Assembly (NCBI GenBank): GCA_964626015.1
Contig: CAZVCC010000006.1
Coordinates: 1-64,000, forward strand
DNA length: 64,000 nt
Origin: CAIKZJ01 sp964626015
GTDB lineage: Bacteria > Bacteroidota > Ignavibacteria > Tepidaquicellales > Tepidaquicellaceae
Direction of reading: 5' to 3'
How positions within the stretch are numbered: the stretch's first letter is position 1; the number at the start of each line of letters is the position of its first letter. Position numbers and translations under genes: made by a program. Below the pieces are notes generated by a model. That model saw only the letters and a list, made by a program, of their open reading frames with translations, was not told the origin of the DNA and made no database searches. This document shows positions 17,446 through 27,158 of the stretch, in pieces.

Positions 17446-19623
17446 ATGCAGAGAATTTACCTCTTAGCAATTCCCTTAACATTTGTGCTATTCAGTAATA
17501 TATATGCACAAGTCAACAACCTTGACGGCTCGTTTGAAATATACACAACCAGTGGAAACAATCTTGACGAATTAGCTTACTTTGGTTTTGAGTTCATGGA
17601 AACAGTAAGCTCGGTTACACAGATTCGCTACAACAATACATTCTTTCTTTTCTTTTATGACAGGTCAAACGGCATAGCATTACTTTTAGATTCCGAGTTA
17701 ACGATAGCCAGAAGTTACTATGATTTAAGCCGGTCATGGTACAGAATAATTGCACACGATTTTGATGGTGACGGCAAGGATGAACTTTTATTATATGATC
17801 AGTATAATGGTACTGCAGAAATCTGCAATCTGGGAAAATATCTGGAGCTGATTGTACAAAGCAAAATTACTTCAATCAGAAAAACATGGACTGAGATAGT
17901 ATTAATGGATTCTTACCGCGAAACCAGGAATGAATTTCTTTTCTACGATGCAAAAGACAGCATTGCTAATTTATACAAAATCACAAAGAATAATTCGGGC
18001 GATTACAAAATAGATTCTTTATGGGGTTCTGTATTTATGAAAAGGCAGACATGGGAAACCATAAAAAGAATTACATTTGAAAACGGGACGAAAGGTATAA
18101 TAACTTATGACCCCTTCAATAAAAACCAGGGCGGTCAGGTATCACTATTCCGTTACAATTCATCCGCACCGTATTTTACAGAAATACCGATTAACACTGA
18201 GTTTCCAAAGAATATCACTTACATAGAAACGGGTGATTTCGGTGACGGAAGAGAATACGGCAACCTTTTGTTTTACGTTCGGGAATCAGGAGACTGCAGA
18301 TTTTACAAAACAGGAAACGACAATTTAATAATCGGCGATGTAGATTCATCGTGGAGGAATTCGTGGAATATTATACTTCCTATAAAAACAGGGCTTAGCA
18401 ATGATTTGATTTTATTCTATGAAACCGATAACAACAGAGACTTAATAGTAAAAACATACGACGGAACAAATCAAGCGATACATCCGGACGTTATTATCGG
18501 GCATGATGGTAAATACAAAATGGTAATGACACCATTTCCCTTCAGCGATGACGATTTTGAGAATCCATCGGTTCTTGAAAGCGTAGACGGGTTTAACTTT
18601 ACTGAGATACCGGGAACGAGAAGACCATTGATTAACATGCCTACTGTTCCTCCAAATTATAGGAATGCTTACAACAATGACCCGGATGTTTTGTATGATA
18701 ATCGAAAATATTTTATGGTGTACAATGAGACATTTTCTCAAAAACATGAGAAGTTTTACCAGAACGTGAAAATGGTTATGTACGACAGCAATTTCTCTAA
18801 TCCTGATTCTATTACCATTCTAAAGCAAACGAGCTATCAACGGATGACATTTGCACCATCTCTTATTAAAGCTAACAAGTATTACATGTTTTTTGTCGGG
18901 AAAACACCTGACAGTAAGTTTGAGGTTAGTTATTTAAGCAACATTGAGTTGATGAAGGGATGGGATCAGCAGATTAAACAGCGTGTAATATTCAATACCA
19001 GCAAGAGTTTCCAGCCATGGCATATAAATGTATTAAGAAATAATTTTGACGGTATGTACTACATGCTTATTGCGGGGAAGTACGATGTCGCAAGTTCAAA
19101 GAACAATGATTTATACATTGCAAGAAGCAAAGACCTCATTAAATGGGACCTCGCACCCGAGCCGCTAATGAGAAAGGAAAACTACGGACATGCACAAATT
19201 TACCGTTCAACGGGGATTTTCGAGGACAAAAACAATCTTACTCTTTGGTATTCATATTTTGAAAGCAATGATCAAACAGGAATGGGTGTTAGGAAAAGTA
19301 TATACATTGATACATCAATTTTCAGCGGGGGTCAGCAGCCTAAGAAAAAAGACCTTGTACAGCTTGCGGCTTATCCGAATCCTTTTAATACAACAACAAG
19401 AATTAACTTCAATCTGCCGATTAATGGATACATTACTTTGAAAGTTTATGATGTCTTAGGAAGAGAGGTAAAGAATCTTATTAGCAATGATTTACGACCT
19501 GCAGGGAATTACACATCTTATTTTAACGGCAAAAACTACGCAAGCGGAATATACTATTGCAAGTTGTTTATAGACGGAGATAATGATTATACATCTGTTT
19601 ACAGGATTGTTTTACTTAAGTAG
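17446..19623 (+). CDS. T9SS-sorted secreted propeller protein
   Basis: A 725-residue exported protein with a signal peptide (ending SNIYAQ). Residues about 25-330 contain FG-GAP/VCBS-like blades, for example HDFDGDGKDELLLYD, a calcium-binding DxDxDGxxE motif. Residues about 340-620 resemble a five-bladed GH43/GH32-type propeller, with YDNRKYFMVYNE and LYIARSKDLIKWD; catalytic acids cannot be assigned by eye. The last 85 residues form a type IX sorting domain (AAYPNPFNTTTRINF through SGIYYCKLF). It is probably a cell-surface carbohydrate-binding or -processing protein; that is inference. A terminator follows, shared with the convergent gene. Confidence 0.85.
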   Translation: MQRIYLLAIPLTFVLFSNIYAQVNNLDGSFEIYTTSGNNLDELAYFGFEFMETVSSVTQIRYNNTFFLFFYDRSNGIALLLDSELTIARSYYDLSRSWYRIIAHDFDGDGKDELLLYDQYNGTAEICNLGKYLELIVQSKITSIRKTWTEIVLMDSYRETRNEFLFYDAKDSIANLYKITKNNSGDYKIDSLWGSVFMKRQTWETIKRITFENGTKGIITYDPFNKNQGGQVSLFRYNSSAPYFTEIPINTEFPKNITYIETGDFGDGREYGNLLFYVRESGDCRFYKTGNDNLIIGDVDSSWRNSWNIILPIKTGLSNDLILFYETDNNRDLIVKTYDGTNQAIHPDVIIGHDGKYKMVMTPFPFSDDDFENPSVLESVDGFNFTEIPGTRRPLINMPTVPPNYRNAYNNDPDVLYDNRKYFMVYNETFSQKHEKFYQNVKMVMYDSNFSNPDSITILKQTSYQRMTFAPSLIKANKYYMFFVGKTPDSKFEVSYLSNIELMKGWDQQIKQRVIFNTSKSFQPWHINVLRNNFDGMYYMLIAGKYDVASSKNNDLYIARSKDLIKWDLAPEPLMRKENYGHAQIYRSTGIFEDKNNLTLWYSYFESNDQTGMGVRKSIYIDTSIFSGGQQPKKKDLVQLAAYPNPFNTTTRINFNLPINGYITLKVYDVLGREVKNLISNDLRPAGNYTSYFNGKNYASGIYYCKLFIDGDNDYTSVYRIVLLK

Positions 19624-19662
19624 CACGTGTAAGGTCTGAAAATAACCTTTTACAGAAACACA

Positions 19663-19687
19663 AAAGGCAGCCGTAAAGACTGCCTTT
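19663..19687. terminator. Bidirectional terminator between convergent T9SS genes
   Basis: AAAGGCAG (19663-19670) and CTGCCTTT (19680-19687) form an 8-bp stem with a 9-base loop. A/T tracts on both sides let it serve the gene ending at 19623 and the leftward gene ending at 19708. Confidence 0.82.
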
Positions 19688-19707
19688 ATTTATGAAAAGA
19701 CAAAGAA

Positions 19708-20529
19708 CTATTTAACCAGCATCATTTTTTTTGATTCACTTAATCCGTTGACATTAATAATGTAGAAATAAATACCGCTGCTCAAACCATTTCCATTGAA
19801 TTCAACGTTATATTCACCTGCTGATTTTCTTTCATTAACCAGATTCCTTACAAGATTACCTTTACTATCAAAGACAGAGAGTTTAACATTGCCGCTTTTT
19901 GAAATTGAGTAATTAATTTTTGTAACAGGATTAAACGGATTCGGGTAATTCTGGTTTAAGTGAAAATTATCAATTACTTCATTTGTGCCTGTTATGGCTG
20001 TGGGTGCTTTCAATATAATAACTTTATTTTGTCCAAAATTCCATGAGTCGTTGTTATTACCCCCCGTAAAATCAACAGAATTCCCTGTTGAGAACAAAGT
20101 ATCTTTTGACCCTGAAATTGGAGCTATATATCTAAAAGTCCAGGTAACTGATCCAGATACAGGCGCTTTTGGAGTTACATGCGTGAGTTCAAAAACACCC
20201 GGAGAACCCTCAAGGCTCTGCAAAGTATTATCCGACTGGCTGAGAACCACTTTCCCGTTTCCTGCTGAGATGTCGATGCCCCCTCTTGTTAATGGACCGC
20301 CGGTCATACTAACAGTGAAATTAACAGTGTCACCATAGACAACAGAATCAGGACCCTGGAAAGAAATATTAACTGAAGTTGTTGGACTGAAACCATGGCA
20401 CGTACATCCTTCTGTATTTCCTGCCCTTTTTGTAAGACCAACAATCCCAGTTGAAAATGCTTTAATGTTTGTGTACAAAGCAATTCCCAGAATTATAACA
20501 ACTGAAGAAATAAGAATTTTCTTAATCAT
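19708..20529 (-). CDS. Choice-of-anchor V / reelin-like domain protein with T9SS tail
   Basis: A 273-residue exported protein. After the signal peptide, residues 30-175 match the choice-of-anchor V (reelin-like) domain, with the characteristic GNTEGCTCHG start and a beta-sandwich body (GDTVNFTVSMTGGP). The CTCHG segment has two cysteines and a histidine, resembling a CxCH metal or haem site; whether it binds anything is not known. The last 80 residues form a T9SS sorting domain (NQNYPNPFNPVTKINYSI through SSGIYFYIINVNG). It starts 11 bp after the stop of the larger T9SS gene upstream, so the two are probably one transcript. Confidence 0.88.
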   Translation of the reverse strand: MIKKILISSVVIILGIALYTNIKAFSTGIVGLTKRAGNTEGCTCHGFSPTTSVNISFQGPDSVVYGDTVNFTVSMTGGPLTRGGIDISAGNGKVVLSQSDNTLQSLEGSPGVFELTHVTPKAPVSGSVTWTFRYIAPISGSKDTLFSTGNSVDFTGGNNNDSWNFGQNKVIILKAPTAITGTNEVIDNFHLNQNYPNPFNPVTKINYSISKSGNVKLSVFDSKGNLVRNLVNERKSAGEYNVEFNGNGLSSGIYFYIINVNGLSESKKMMLVK

Positions 20530-20540
20530 ATTATTATTTG

Positions 20541-22703
20541 TTATTTGGTTAAAATCATTTTTTTAGTTTCGGAAACACTTCCTGATATTAGTCTGTAAAA
20601 ATATACACCGGTACTCAATTTACTTCCGTCAAAATTTATTTCATAAGTTCCGGCATTTCTGTATTCATTCAGAATAGTCTTCAATTCTCTACCAATATTA
20701 TCATAAAGAACTATTTTAACGTTGTTACCTTTTGGTAAATCAAATTTAATTCTTGTTACCGGATTAAATGGATTAGGATAATTCTGATATAATTTGAATT
20801 TTTCAGGAACTATAGTAGTGATGTTATTTTCTTCTACATCAGTAAGAACCGAATAAACGAAATTCATCTTTAAAAGTGCACCAGTCATCATATTCAGTTG
20901 ATAACCTCTTTCGGGAACGATCATACCGGCACCCGCCCCTCCTGAAGCTGGAAAAGTTGAGAAACTTGCACCACCGTCAGTAGAAAGCCATGAAGAAGAA
21001 CCGTACGAACCTGTTAAAACCAAAGTCGGATCTTCCCTGCACATATCGGAAGCCCAACCGGAGCCCGAATTAGTTCTGAGCAAAGTCCAGTTATCGCCAT
21101 AGTTCGTTGTTCTGTAAATAGCACCGCTTGGCCAGTTAGTTGCATAAATAATGCTTTTGTCAAATATCACATTTGCCATAGAAGGTATTTCACTCGAACT
21201 TGCATTCGTATGAACATCCAGCCAATTAACTCCACCATTAGTTGACTTAAATATCTTGGCAACTCCGGAACCTGTAACACCATCGGCGACAAAGACAATA
21301 TTTGAACTGTCGTGCATAACAATCAGGTCGCAGGGACTTCTGAATGAATAGTTACCTGAAATTTCTGTAAAAGTTGAACCGGTATCGAGAGATTTATAAA
21401 AGCCGCCGCCATCGGGAGCAAAATAAAACACTGAGGGATTATTCTGGTCCATCTCGAGAGGCTGCCCATAGTTACTGAAATTTTTAGAAAGGATAGTAGT
21501 CCATGTAACACCGTAGTTTGTTGATTTAATCACTTTGTCCGGTGAGCTTTCAATAGCTGCAACCCATACATTTGTGTCAAGCGGACTAACGTAAAAGGAA
21601 TGTGCACGAGTCCCGAGGGACGTTGTTGCTATTGAGCTCCAGGTCTCTCCCCTGTTTCTGCTTACATACACTGTATTGCCGTACATTACGTACATTGCAT
21701 TCCTGTCAAATGGGTGCTGACAAAGATTGTTTCCAATTCCGTTTGAGGCGGAAAGTTTAGAGACCCAGCTAATATTGACGTTTGTACCTGCCGGCAGATC
21801 CCAGTTAGTGCCCCCGTTTATTGTTTTAATAACTGCATCATTAAGACTGCTGACAGCATAACCAATGAGCGAATCGGCAAAAACAATATCAACGAGATTT
21901 GCCATCATAGGATTGACTTCAAAATTAAGATATCCCGATGATCCGTTTTTATTGTTACGAATAAAACCTCCGCCACCGCAAATGTGATTATTTTCAAAAG
22001 TACCTGAAATACCTCTTATGTCGGAATTTGTCTTCGAGTTCAAATTATAAAAACTGTTAATATTATCTTTCTTTATTATTACACCATATTCACCAACAAT
22101 TACAATTCCTTGATTATAATATTTTACATTAAGCAGATTTCTGTTGGTTAGCGATGGCTGCAAAGTCCAATTAAGTCCACCGTTCGAAGTAAGAAATACT
22201 TTTCCGCTATCACCGACTATAACTCCATTATTTAAATCTTTAAACGAAACCGAATTTAAAATCACTGAACCGATGTTATTATTAGTATTTGTCCAGTTTG
22301 TGCCGCCATTAGTAGTTTTAATAACAGTACCATTAGCTCCGCATGCAAATCCGTTCAGAGAATCCAAAAAAGTGACCGAATTTAATGAGGCTGTTACTCC
22401 CGTATTTTGTTCAGTAAGGTTTATAACATTTACTGAAGTTTTATAAACTCTCCCATTGCTTGCTGAAAGAAAATAATAATTCCCGGCAGAAGAAACAGAA
22501 TTGTAATTAACAGTATTATTTACAACGTATAAACTCCACCCGTTTCCGCCTGTCGAAGTCTTGAGTATTTTACCATTATTACCGACAGCCATAACATTCT
22601 GTGAGTTGGAAGCCGTAATAGAGTTTAACCCCTGTGAAAAGAGTTGAGGGACAAACAAAAAAGCAGAAATTAGTGAAAAAAAGAGAAGTACTGTTGTTTT
22701 CAT
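20541..22703 (-). CDS. T9SS-sorted YCF48/sortilin-like beta-propeller protein
   Basis: A 720-residue exported protein. The signal peptide ends near FVPQLFSQ. The body (about 25-620) is built of repeated blades of the YCF48/BNR type. Repeated motifs are TTNGGTNWTN, TSNGGLNWTL, KTINGGTNWDL, STNYGVTWTT and STDGGASFST, each an S/T-x-x-G-x-x-W/F box. A T9SS sorting domain (NYPNPFNPVTRIKFDL) closes the protein. These propellers are surface-exposed scaffolds or adhesins; no enzymatic residue is visible. It is divergent from the 22789 gene and 11 bp upstream of the anchor V protein, suggesting a shared surface function. Confidence 0.88.
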   Translation of the reverse strand: MKTTVLLFFSLISAFLFVPQLFSQGLNSITASNSQNVMAVGNNGKILKTSTGGNGWSLYVVNNTVNYNSVSSAGNYYFLSASNGRVYKTSVNVINLTEQNTGVTASLNSVTFLDSLNGFACGANGTVIKTTNGGTNWTNTNNNIGSVILNSVSFKDLNNGVIVGDSGKVFLTSNGGLNWTLQPSLTNRNLLNVKYYNQGIVIVGEYGVIIKKDNINSFYNLNSKTNSDIRGISGTFENNHICGGGGFIRNNKNGSSGYLNFEVNPMMANLVDIVFADSLIGYAVSSLNDAVIKTINGGTNWDLPAGTNVNISWVSKLSASNGIGNNLCQHPFDRNAMYVMYGNTVYVSRNRGETWSSIATTSLGTRAHSFYVSPLDTNVWVAAIESSPDKVIKSTNYGVTWTTILSKNFSNYGQPLEMDQNNPSVFYFAPDGGGFYKSLDTGSTFTEISGNYSFRSPCDLIVMHDSSNIVFVADGVTGSGVAKIFKSTNGGVNWLDVHTNASSSEIPSMANVIFDKSIIYATNWPSGAIYRTTNYGDNWTLLRTNSGSGWASDMCREDPTLVLTGSYGSSSWLSTDGGASFSTFPASGGAGAGMIVPERGYQLNMMTGALLKMNFVYSVLTDVEENNITTIVPEKFKLYQNYPNPFNPVTRIKFDLPKGNNVKIVLYDNIGRELKTILNEYRNAGTYEINFDGSKLSTGVYFYRLISGSVSETKKMILTK

Positions 22704-22752
22704 TCTTATTTAAGTTATTGAAAAAATGTGTTAAGTAAACTAATTTTAAAAC

Positions 22753-25230
22753 GTGAATGTTCAATTATTAGTTCCTATATTACAGATAATGAAAAAACAA
22801 ATACTAATTACTATATTTATTATTCTTACCTCAATTGATTTGTACCCAAAATCAATTGATTTTCCGGTAGTATTTGTATCAAGGAATCATTATATGAACG
22901 GGAATATACTGTATCCACAAGCAGGATTAATACCTGGTATGGGACCGCATTCAAGATTTTCTGTAGTCGGCGGAAGATTAATGATAAAAAATGAGACTGG
23001 TAACATTATAACATTAATCGACAGCACGATGTCGTTCAACGGAATATCGATAGTGGATGTTCAACAGCCATGTGTAAATTGGGATGGAATCAGAATAATA
23101 TTTGCCGGAGTTGAGCACAGGGACAGTTCCTGGCGAATATATGAAATAAAGAAAGACGGAACAGGATTCAGAAAGATAACATTCACGGACAGATTTATAA
23201 ATTTATCACAGTTCGGACAAGCAGCATTTAAATTTACCAAGTATAATGACATTGACCCGATTTATATGCCGGACGGGAAGATTGTTTTTTCTTCAACGAG
23301 GTTTCCATGCATTTCTCAGTTTGGCGCTGTATTAACAACAAACCTTTTCATAGTAGATTCAACGGGAATTAATATGTTTAGGATTACAACGGAGCGAAAC
23401 GGTGCAGAAAAACCAACAGTTGATCCTATAACCGGACGGATAGTATACTCAAGATGGTGGTTAAACATCGACCTGCCTTCAAACGTTGCACCTAATGGAA
23501 TTACAAGGGACACATCTTTTGCTTTAACGAATGATAATGCAAACATCTGGCAAGCAGCTATGATTAATCCGGACGCTGATATGTTAAGTCTTTATGCCGG
23601 TGATCCAAGGAACAGGAAATCACTATTCGGATACAGACCAAGAATTGACTCTGCAGGAAACATGTTTGCCTGTTATGTACCGGATATGTCAATGTATTGC
23701 ACGGGAGGAAGTTCGGGTATCCGTTATTATGCAAAAGGATTAAATGAATTCAATCACATAGCGGGTGTTGATACATCCACGCAGCTTTATGTTCAGAACC
23801 CGCCGTCTTATGGAACTATGCTGCCGCCTTATGCGGTTGACCCGGTTCCAATAAGCAACGAAAGAGTAATGTTCTCATACGCTCCAACTGTAATCCAACA
23901 GGATTACGGTGTATTTACGTGCACAAGGGATGGTTTAAATATAATGCCGATTGTTGACCTGCCAGTAACTTTGGAATTGAACGCAGAAGTGTTATTACCA
24001 AAGAAAAAGCCTCCGATTGCTGATTATCTTCATGACTATGATTTGAATAAGCTACCACCTACAAGTGATCCCTCAACTTTTTATCAAGGAGGCTTATTCA
24101 GGTTTGACTGTATGAATATGTACGCTAACGGTCCTGTCGATGCACCGATAGTTAATGCACCAAGCATTACTAAGAATGCGAGGATAAGATTTTTTGTAAA
24201 TCATCAGAGACAAAATCCATTCGGACTTGATGAACCTATATTAGTTAGAACAGTAAAAGTAGATTATGACGGAAAAATTGCCGAGGGTGATATAGCCGCA
24301 AACATACAATCTTTTGAACAGGTCGTAGATTCTGCGGGCAAAGTATTGAAAACAGATAAAAGAAGCTTTGCCCATGTAACCGGGTTCAACTTTGCGAACA
24401 ACGGTTCTGGTACAAAGTGTGTCGGCTGCCATGCGGGACACACACAAATTAAAGTCCCTATGAATATTACCGAGTCACAGTTTACAAATCTTTCTACTTC
24501 AGCAAACACCTTCGCCAGCAGTACATTTAGTAACTCAGATTCAAGAAATGTTATTGACAGAAGAGCAAGGAATAAAGACCTTTCCGTTAACTGGATATCA
24601 AACGGGGGGATTAATGAAAATGTTGAGCTTAGATGGGAAATACCGATAGACTTAAGGGAAATTAAATTATACAATGTACTGCCAAATTCTGCAAATCAGA
24701 CTAACATTCAAGTTACCGATTGTGAAGTATATTTATACTACAACGAGCAGGTAGTTCAGCATATATTAAGTACAGGAGCACTTGATATTAACGGCAAATC
24801 TGTTTTTATTTCACCATGGCAGACGATTAACAAACTTAAGATAATTATAAAAAGCTATTCCGGATTAATAAACGGAATGAATTTAAGCAGTATTGCAGAG
24901 GTTGAAACAATCGCTCGAGTAAACAATTATGAAACAGTAGGAATCCGTAATCCTAATGAAATTGCTAACAGTATTCAATTGTATCAGAATTACCCGAATC
25001 CGTTTAATGCTTCAACAGTAATCAAGTTCAATTTAAGTAAAACAGGATTTGCAGAATTTAAAGTATATGATATTAACGGCAGAGAAGTTGATTATATTAA
25101 AGGAAAGATTTTTAACGAAGGTCCGAATACATTTATATACAAACCGAATAACCTTTCAAGCGGCATTTACTTTTTAAGATTAACATCAAATGGAAAGAGC
25201 AAACTAATAAAATTATTGCACGTGAAATAA
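22753..25230 (+). CDS. HzsA/PD40-like secreted protein with one CxxCH haem motif and T9SS tail
   Basis: The frame opens with GTG at 22753, but the ATG at 22789 (MKKQILITIFIILTSIDLYP) begins a clear signal peptide and is the likely start, giving 813 residues. Residues about 30-420 resemble the PD40/hydrazine-synthase alpha-subunit propeller (IYMPDGKIVFSSTRFPC). A single c-type haem site, CVGCH, lies near residue 545. A discoidin-like beta-sandwich follows (about 590-720, ENVELRWEIPIDLREIKLYN). The last 85 residues are a T9SS sorting domain (NYPNPFNASTVIKFNL). This suggests a surface-attached monohaem redox or binding protein. Its stop overlaps the ATG of the decarboxylase gene. Confidence 0.85.
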   Translation: MNVQLLVPILQIMKKQILITIFIILTSIDLYPKSIDFPVVFVSRNHYMNGNILYPQAGLIPGMGPHSRFSVVGGRLMIKNETGNIITLIDSTMSFNGISIVDVQQPCVNWDGIRIIFAGVEHRDSSWRIYEIKKDGTGFRKITFTDRFINLSQFGQAAFKFTKYNDIDPIYMPDGKIVFSSTRFPCISQFGAVLTTNLFIVDSTGINMFRITTERNGAEKPTVDPITGRIVYSRWWLNIDLPSNVAPNGITRDTSFALTNDNANIWQAAMINPDADMLSLYAGDPRNRKSLFGYRPRIDSAGNMFACYVPDMSMYCTGGSSGIRYYAKGLNEFNHIAGVDTSTQLYVQNPPSYGTMLPPYAVDPVPISNERVMFSYAPTVIQQDYGVFTCTRDGLNIMPIVDLPVTLELNAEVLLPKKKPPIADYLHDYDLNKLPPTSDPSTFYQGGLFRFDCMNMYANGPVDAPIVNAPSITKNARIRFFVNHQRQNPFGLDEPILVRTVKVDYDGKIAEGDIAANIQSFEQVVDSAGKVLKTDKRSFAHVTGFNFANNGSGTKCVGCHAGHTQIKVPMNITESQFTNLSTSANTFASSTFSNSDSRNVIDRRARNKDLSVNWISNGGINENVELRWEIPIDLREIKLYNVLPNSANQTNIQVTDCEVYLYYNEQVVQHILSTGALDINGKSVFISPWQTINKLKIIIKSYSGLINGMNLSSIAEVETIARVNNYETVGIRNPNEIANSIQLYQNYPNPFNASTVIKFNLSKTGFAEFKVYDINGREVDYIKGKIFNEGPNTFIYKPNNLSSGIYFLRLTSNGKSKLIKLLHVK

Positions 25231-26651
25231 TGACAGACAACGAATTTAAAAAAGCATCTGAGGAAATACTGAATTGGATTAATAAGTATTTGAAAGAGAT
25301 AGAAAAGTATCCCGTAAAATCAAACGTTAAATTTCATGAGATATTCGATAAACTTCCAGCAAAAGCCCCAGAGGAACCAGAGGAATTTAACGATATATTT
25401 GACGACTTCAATAAGATAATCATGCCCGGGATTACACACTGGCAAAGCCCCAACTTTTTTGCTTATTTCCCTGCTAACTCAAGCTATCCTTCATTACTCG
25501 CCGAGATGTTAATATCAGCTCTTGCTGCACAATGCATGAAATGGGAAACATCACCATCCGCCGCCGAACTTGAGGAAATGGTAATGAACTGGATGAGAGA
25601 CATGACGGGTCTTCCTAAGAACTTTATCGGTGTAATACAAGATACTGCTTCAACATCCACACTTGCTTCTATATTGACAGCAAGAGAGTTTCATTCCGAA
25701 TTCAGTATTAATAAAAAAGGCTTTTCCGGACAGGAAAGATATAGAGTTTATTGTTCAACGGAAACACATTCTTCTATTGAAAAAGCTGTAAAAATTGCCG
25801 GAATCGGGAGAGATAATCTTATAAAGATTGAGGTTGATAAGAACTTCGCCATGATTCCGGAAAAGCTTGAAGAAGCAATTAAAAGTGATATTGAAATGGG
25901 TTTTCACCCTTTATGTGTAGTAGCTGCCATCGGAACAACGGGAAGCACCGCAGTTGACCCTTTGATAGCGATATCACGGCTTAAGAAAGAGTACAAATTC
26001 TGGCTTCACGTGGATGCAGCATATTTAGGCACGGCATTGATATTACCGGAATATAAGTGGATGTTAGAAGGAATAGAAGAAGTGGATACATTTGTTTTCA
26101 ATCCGCATAAATGGATGTTTACTAATTTTGACTGCTCTGCTTACTTCATAAAGGATAAAAATGCTCTTTTAAATACTTTTGAAATTATTCCGGAATATTT
26201 AAAAACTCGTTCTGATAATGTTGCGAACAATTACTGTGACTGGGGAATTCCGCTCGGAAGAAGATTCAGGGCGTTAAAACTTTGGTTCGTAATTCGTTCA
26301 TACGGAATCAAAGGGCTGCAGGAAAAGTTAAGATATCAAATTTCATTAGCGAAAGATTTCCAACACAAAATGAAACAAGAACCGGATTTCGAGATTCTTG
26401 CCCCAATGATAGCCAATGTTGTATGCTTCAGGTATAAACCCGAAAATGTAAATGACGAAGAGACTCTCAATTTTATAAATGAAAAACTTATGCACGAACT
26501 TAACACGACAGGTAAAATTTATCTTTCTCATACTAAGCTTCTGGGTAAGTTTTCACTTAGACTTGTCGTAGCTCAGACAAACGTTGACGAAAGACATGTT
26601 AACAACGCTTTTGAGCTTATTAAATCATATTCCCAAAAAATTAATTATTAA
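25230..26651 (+). CDS. PLP-dependent amino-acid decarboxylase (group II, aromatic type)
   Basis: A 473-residue group II decarboxylase of the aromatic L-amino-acid (tyrosine/tryptophan/DOPA) decarboxylase branch. The PLP lysine is in FNPHKWMFTNFDCS near residue 292. The upstream PLP aspartate and stacking histidine are in HVDAAYLGT and CSTETHSSIEKA. The N-terminal ITHWQSPNFFAYFP block is diagnostic for the branch. It removes the alpha-carboxylate of an aromatic amino acid to give an amine; the exact substrate cannot be read. Its ATG overlaps the preceding stop by one base, implying coupled translation with a secreted cytochrome-like protein, an odd pairing. Confidence 0.92.
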   Translation: MTDNEFKKASEEILNWINKYLKEIEKYPVKSNVKFHEIFDKLPAKAPEEPEEFNDIFDDFNKIIMPGITHWQSPNFFAYFPANSSYPSLLAEMLISALAAQCMKWETSPSAAELEEMVMNWMRDMTGLPKNFIGVIQDTASTSTLASILTAREFHSEFSINKKGFSGQERYRVYCSTETHSSIEKAVKIAGIGRDNLIKIEVDKNFAMIPEKLEEAIKSDIEMGFHPLCVVAAIGTTGSTAVDPLIAISRLKKEYKFWLHVDAAYLGTALILPEYKWMLEGIEEVDTFVFNPHKWMFTNFDCSAYFIKDKNALLNTFEIIPEYLKTRSDNVANNYCDWGIPLGRRFRALKLWFVIRSYGIKGLQEKLRYQISLAKDFQHKMKQEPDFEILAPMIANVVCFRYKPENVNDEETLNFINEKLMHELNTTGKIYLSHTKLLGKFSLRLVVAQTNVDERHVNNAFELIKSYSQKINY

Positions 26652-26653
26652 CT

Positions 26654-27088
26654 ATGAAAGAACAAAATTATTCAAATCACAGAAGATTTGTTGCAATGTT
26701 TCACGTTGTAACGTTTCCAATGATAATTTTAATGATAGTATCTTCGGCATACTACACGATCAGTGCAGCCAGTCAGGGAGCATCAATGAGACTCTGGCTG
26801 TTCTTTCTGATAATATCTTTAGCTTTACTTTTTGTTCTCTTTTTTTCAAGAAGTTTTTCTCTGAAAGCTCAGGACAGAGCAATAAGAGCAGAGGAAAATT
26901 TCAGACATTTCATTCTTACCGGAAAGCCTCTTGACAGCAGACTTACTACCAGACAAATAATTGGACTAAGGTTTGCGTCTGATGAAGAGTTTGTTGAATT
27001 GGCAAAGAGTGCTGCAGAAAAGGGAACCTCAGAAGAAGATATAAAGAAATCAATCAAGAACTGGAGAGCCGATAACTACAGGGTTTAA
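26654..27088 (+). CDS. DUF6526 family membrane protein
   Basis: A 144-residue protein matching the DUF6526 family over its length. It begins with the conserved EQNYSNHRRFVAMFH motif and two transmembrane helices (about 18-40 and 46-66). A soluble cytoplasmic tail carries FRHFILTGKPLDSRLTTRQIIGLRFASDEEF, with the family's L-T-x-x-Q-I-I-x-L-R-F-A core, and ends in a helical KSIKNWRADNYRV. Function is unknown family-wide. It follows the decarboxylase stop after two bases, so it belongs to the same transcript, which ends at a strong hairpin 20 bp downstream. Confidence 0.88.
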   Translation: MKEQNYSNHRRFVAMFHVVTFPMIILMIVSSAYYTISAASQGASMRLWLFFLIISLALLFVLFFSRSFSLKAQDRAIRAEENFRHFILTGKPLDSRLTTRQIIGLRFASDEEFVELAKSAAEKGTSEEDIKKSIKNWRADNYRV

Positions 27089-27107
27089 TTATCATGGTAT
27101 ACAATAT

Positions 27108-27139
27108 GAAAGGTACGAATTAAACCATTCGTACCTTTC
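27108..27139. terminator. Strong bidirectional terminator
   Basis: GAAAGGTACGAAT (27108-27120) pairs perfectly with ATTCGTACCTTTC (27127-27139) around TAAACC, followed by TTTT. It separates the rightward DUF6526 gene from the leftward thioredoxin-fold gene. Confidence 0.92.
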
Positions 27140-27158
27140 TTTTACTAAAAATTTATAC

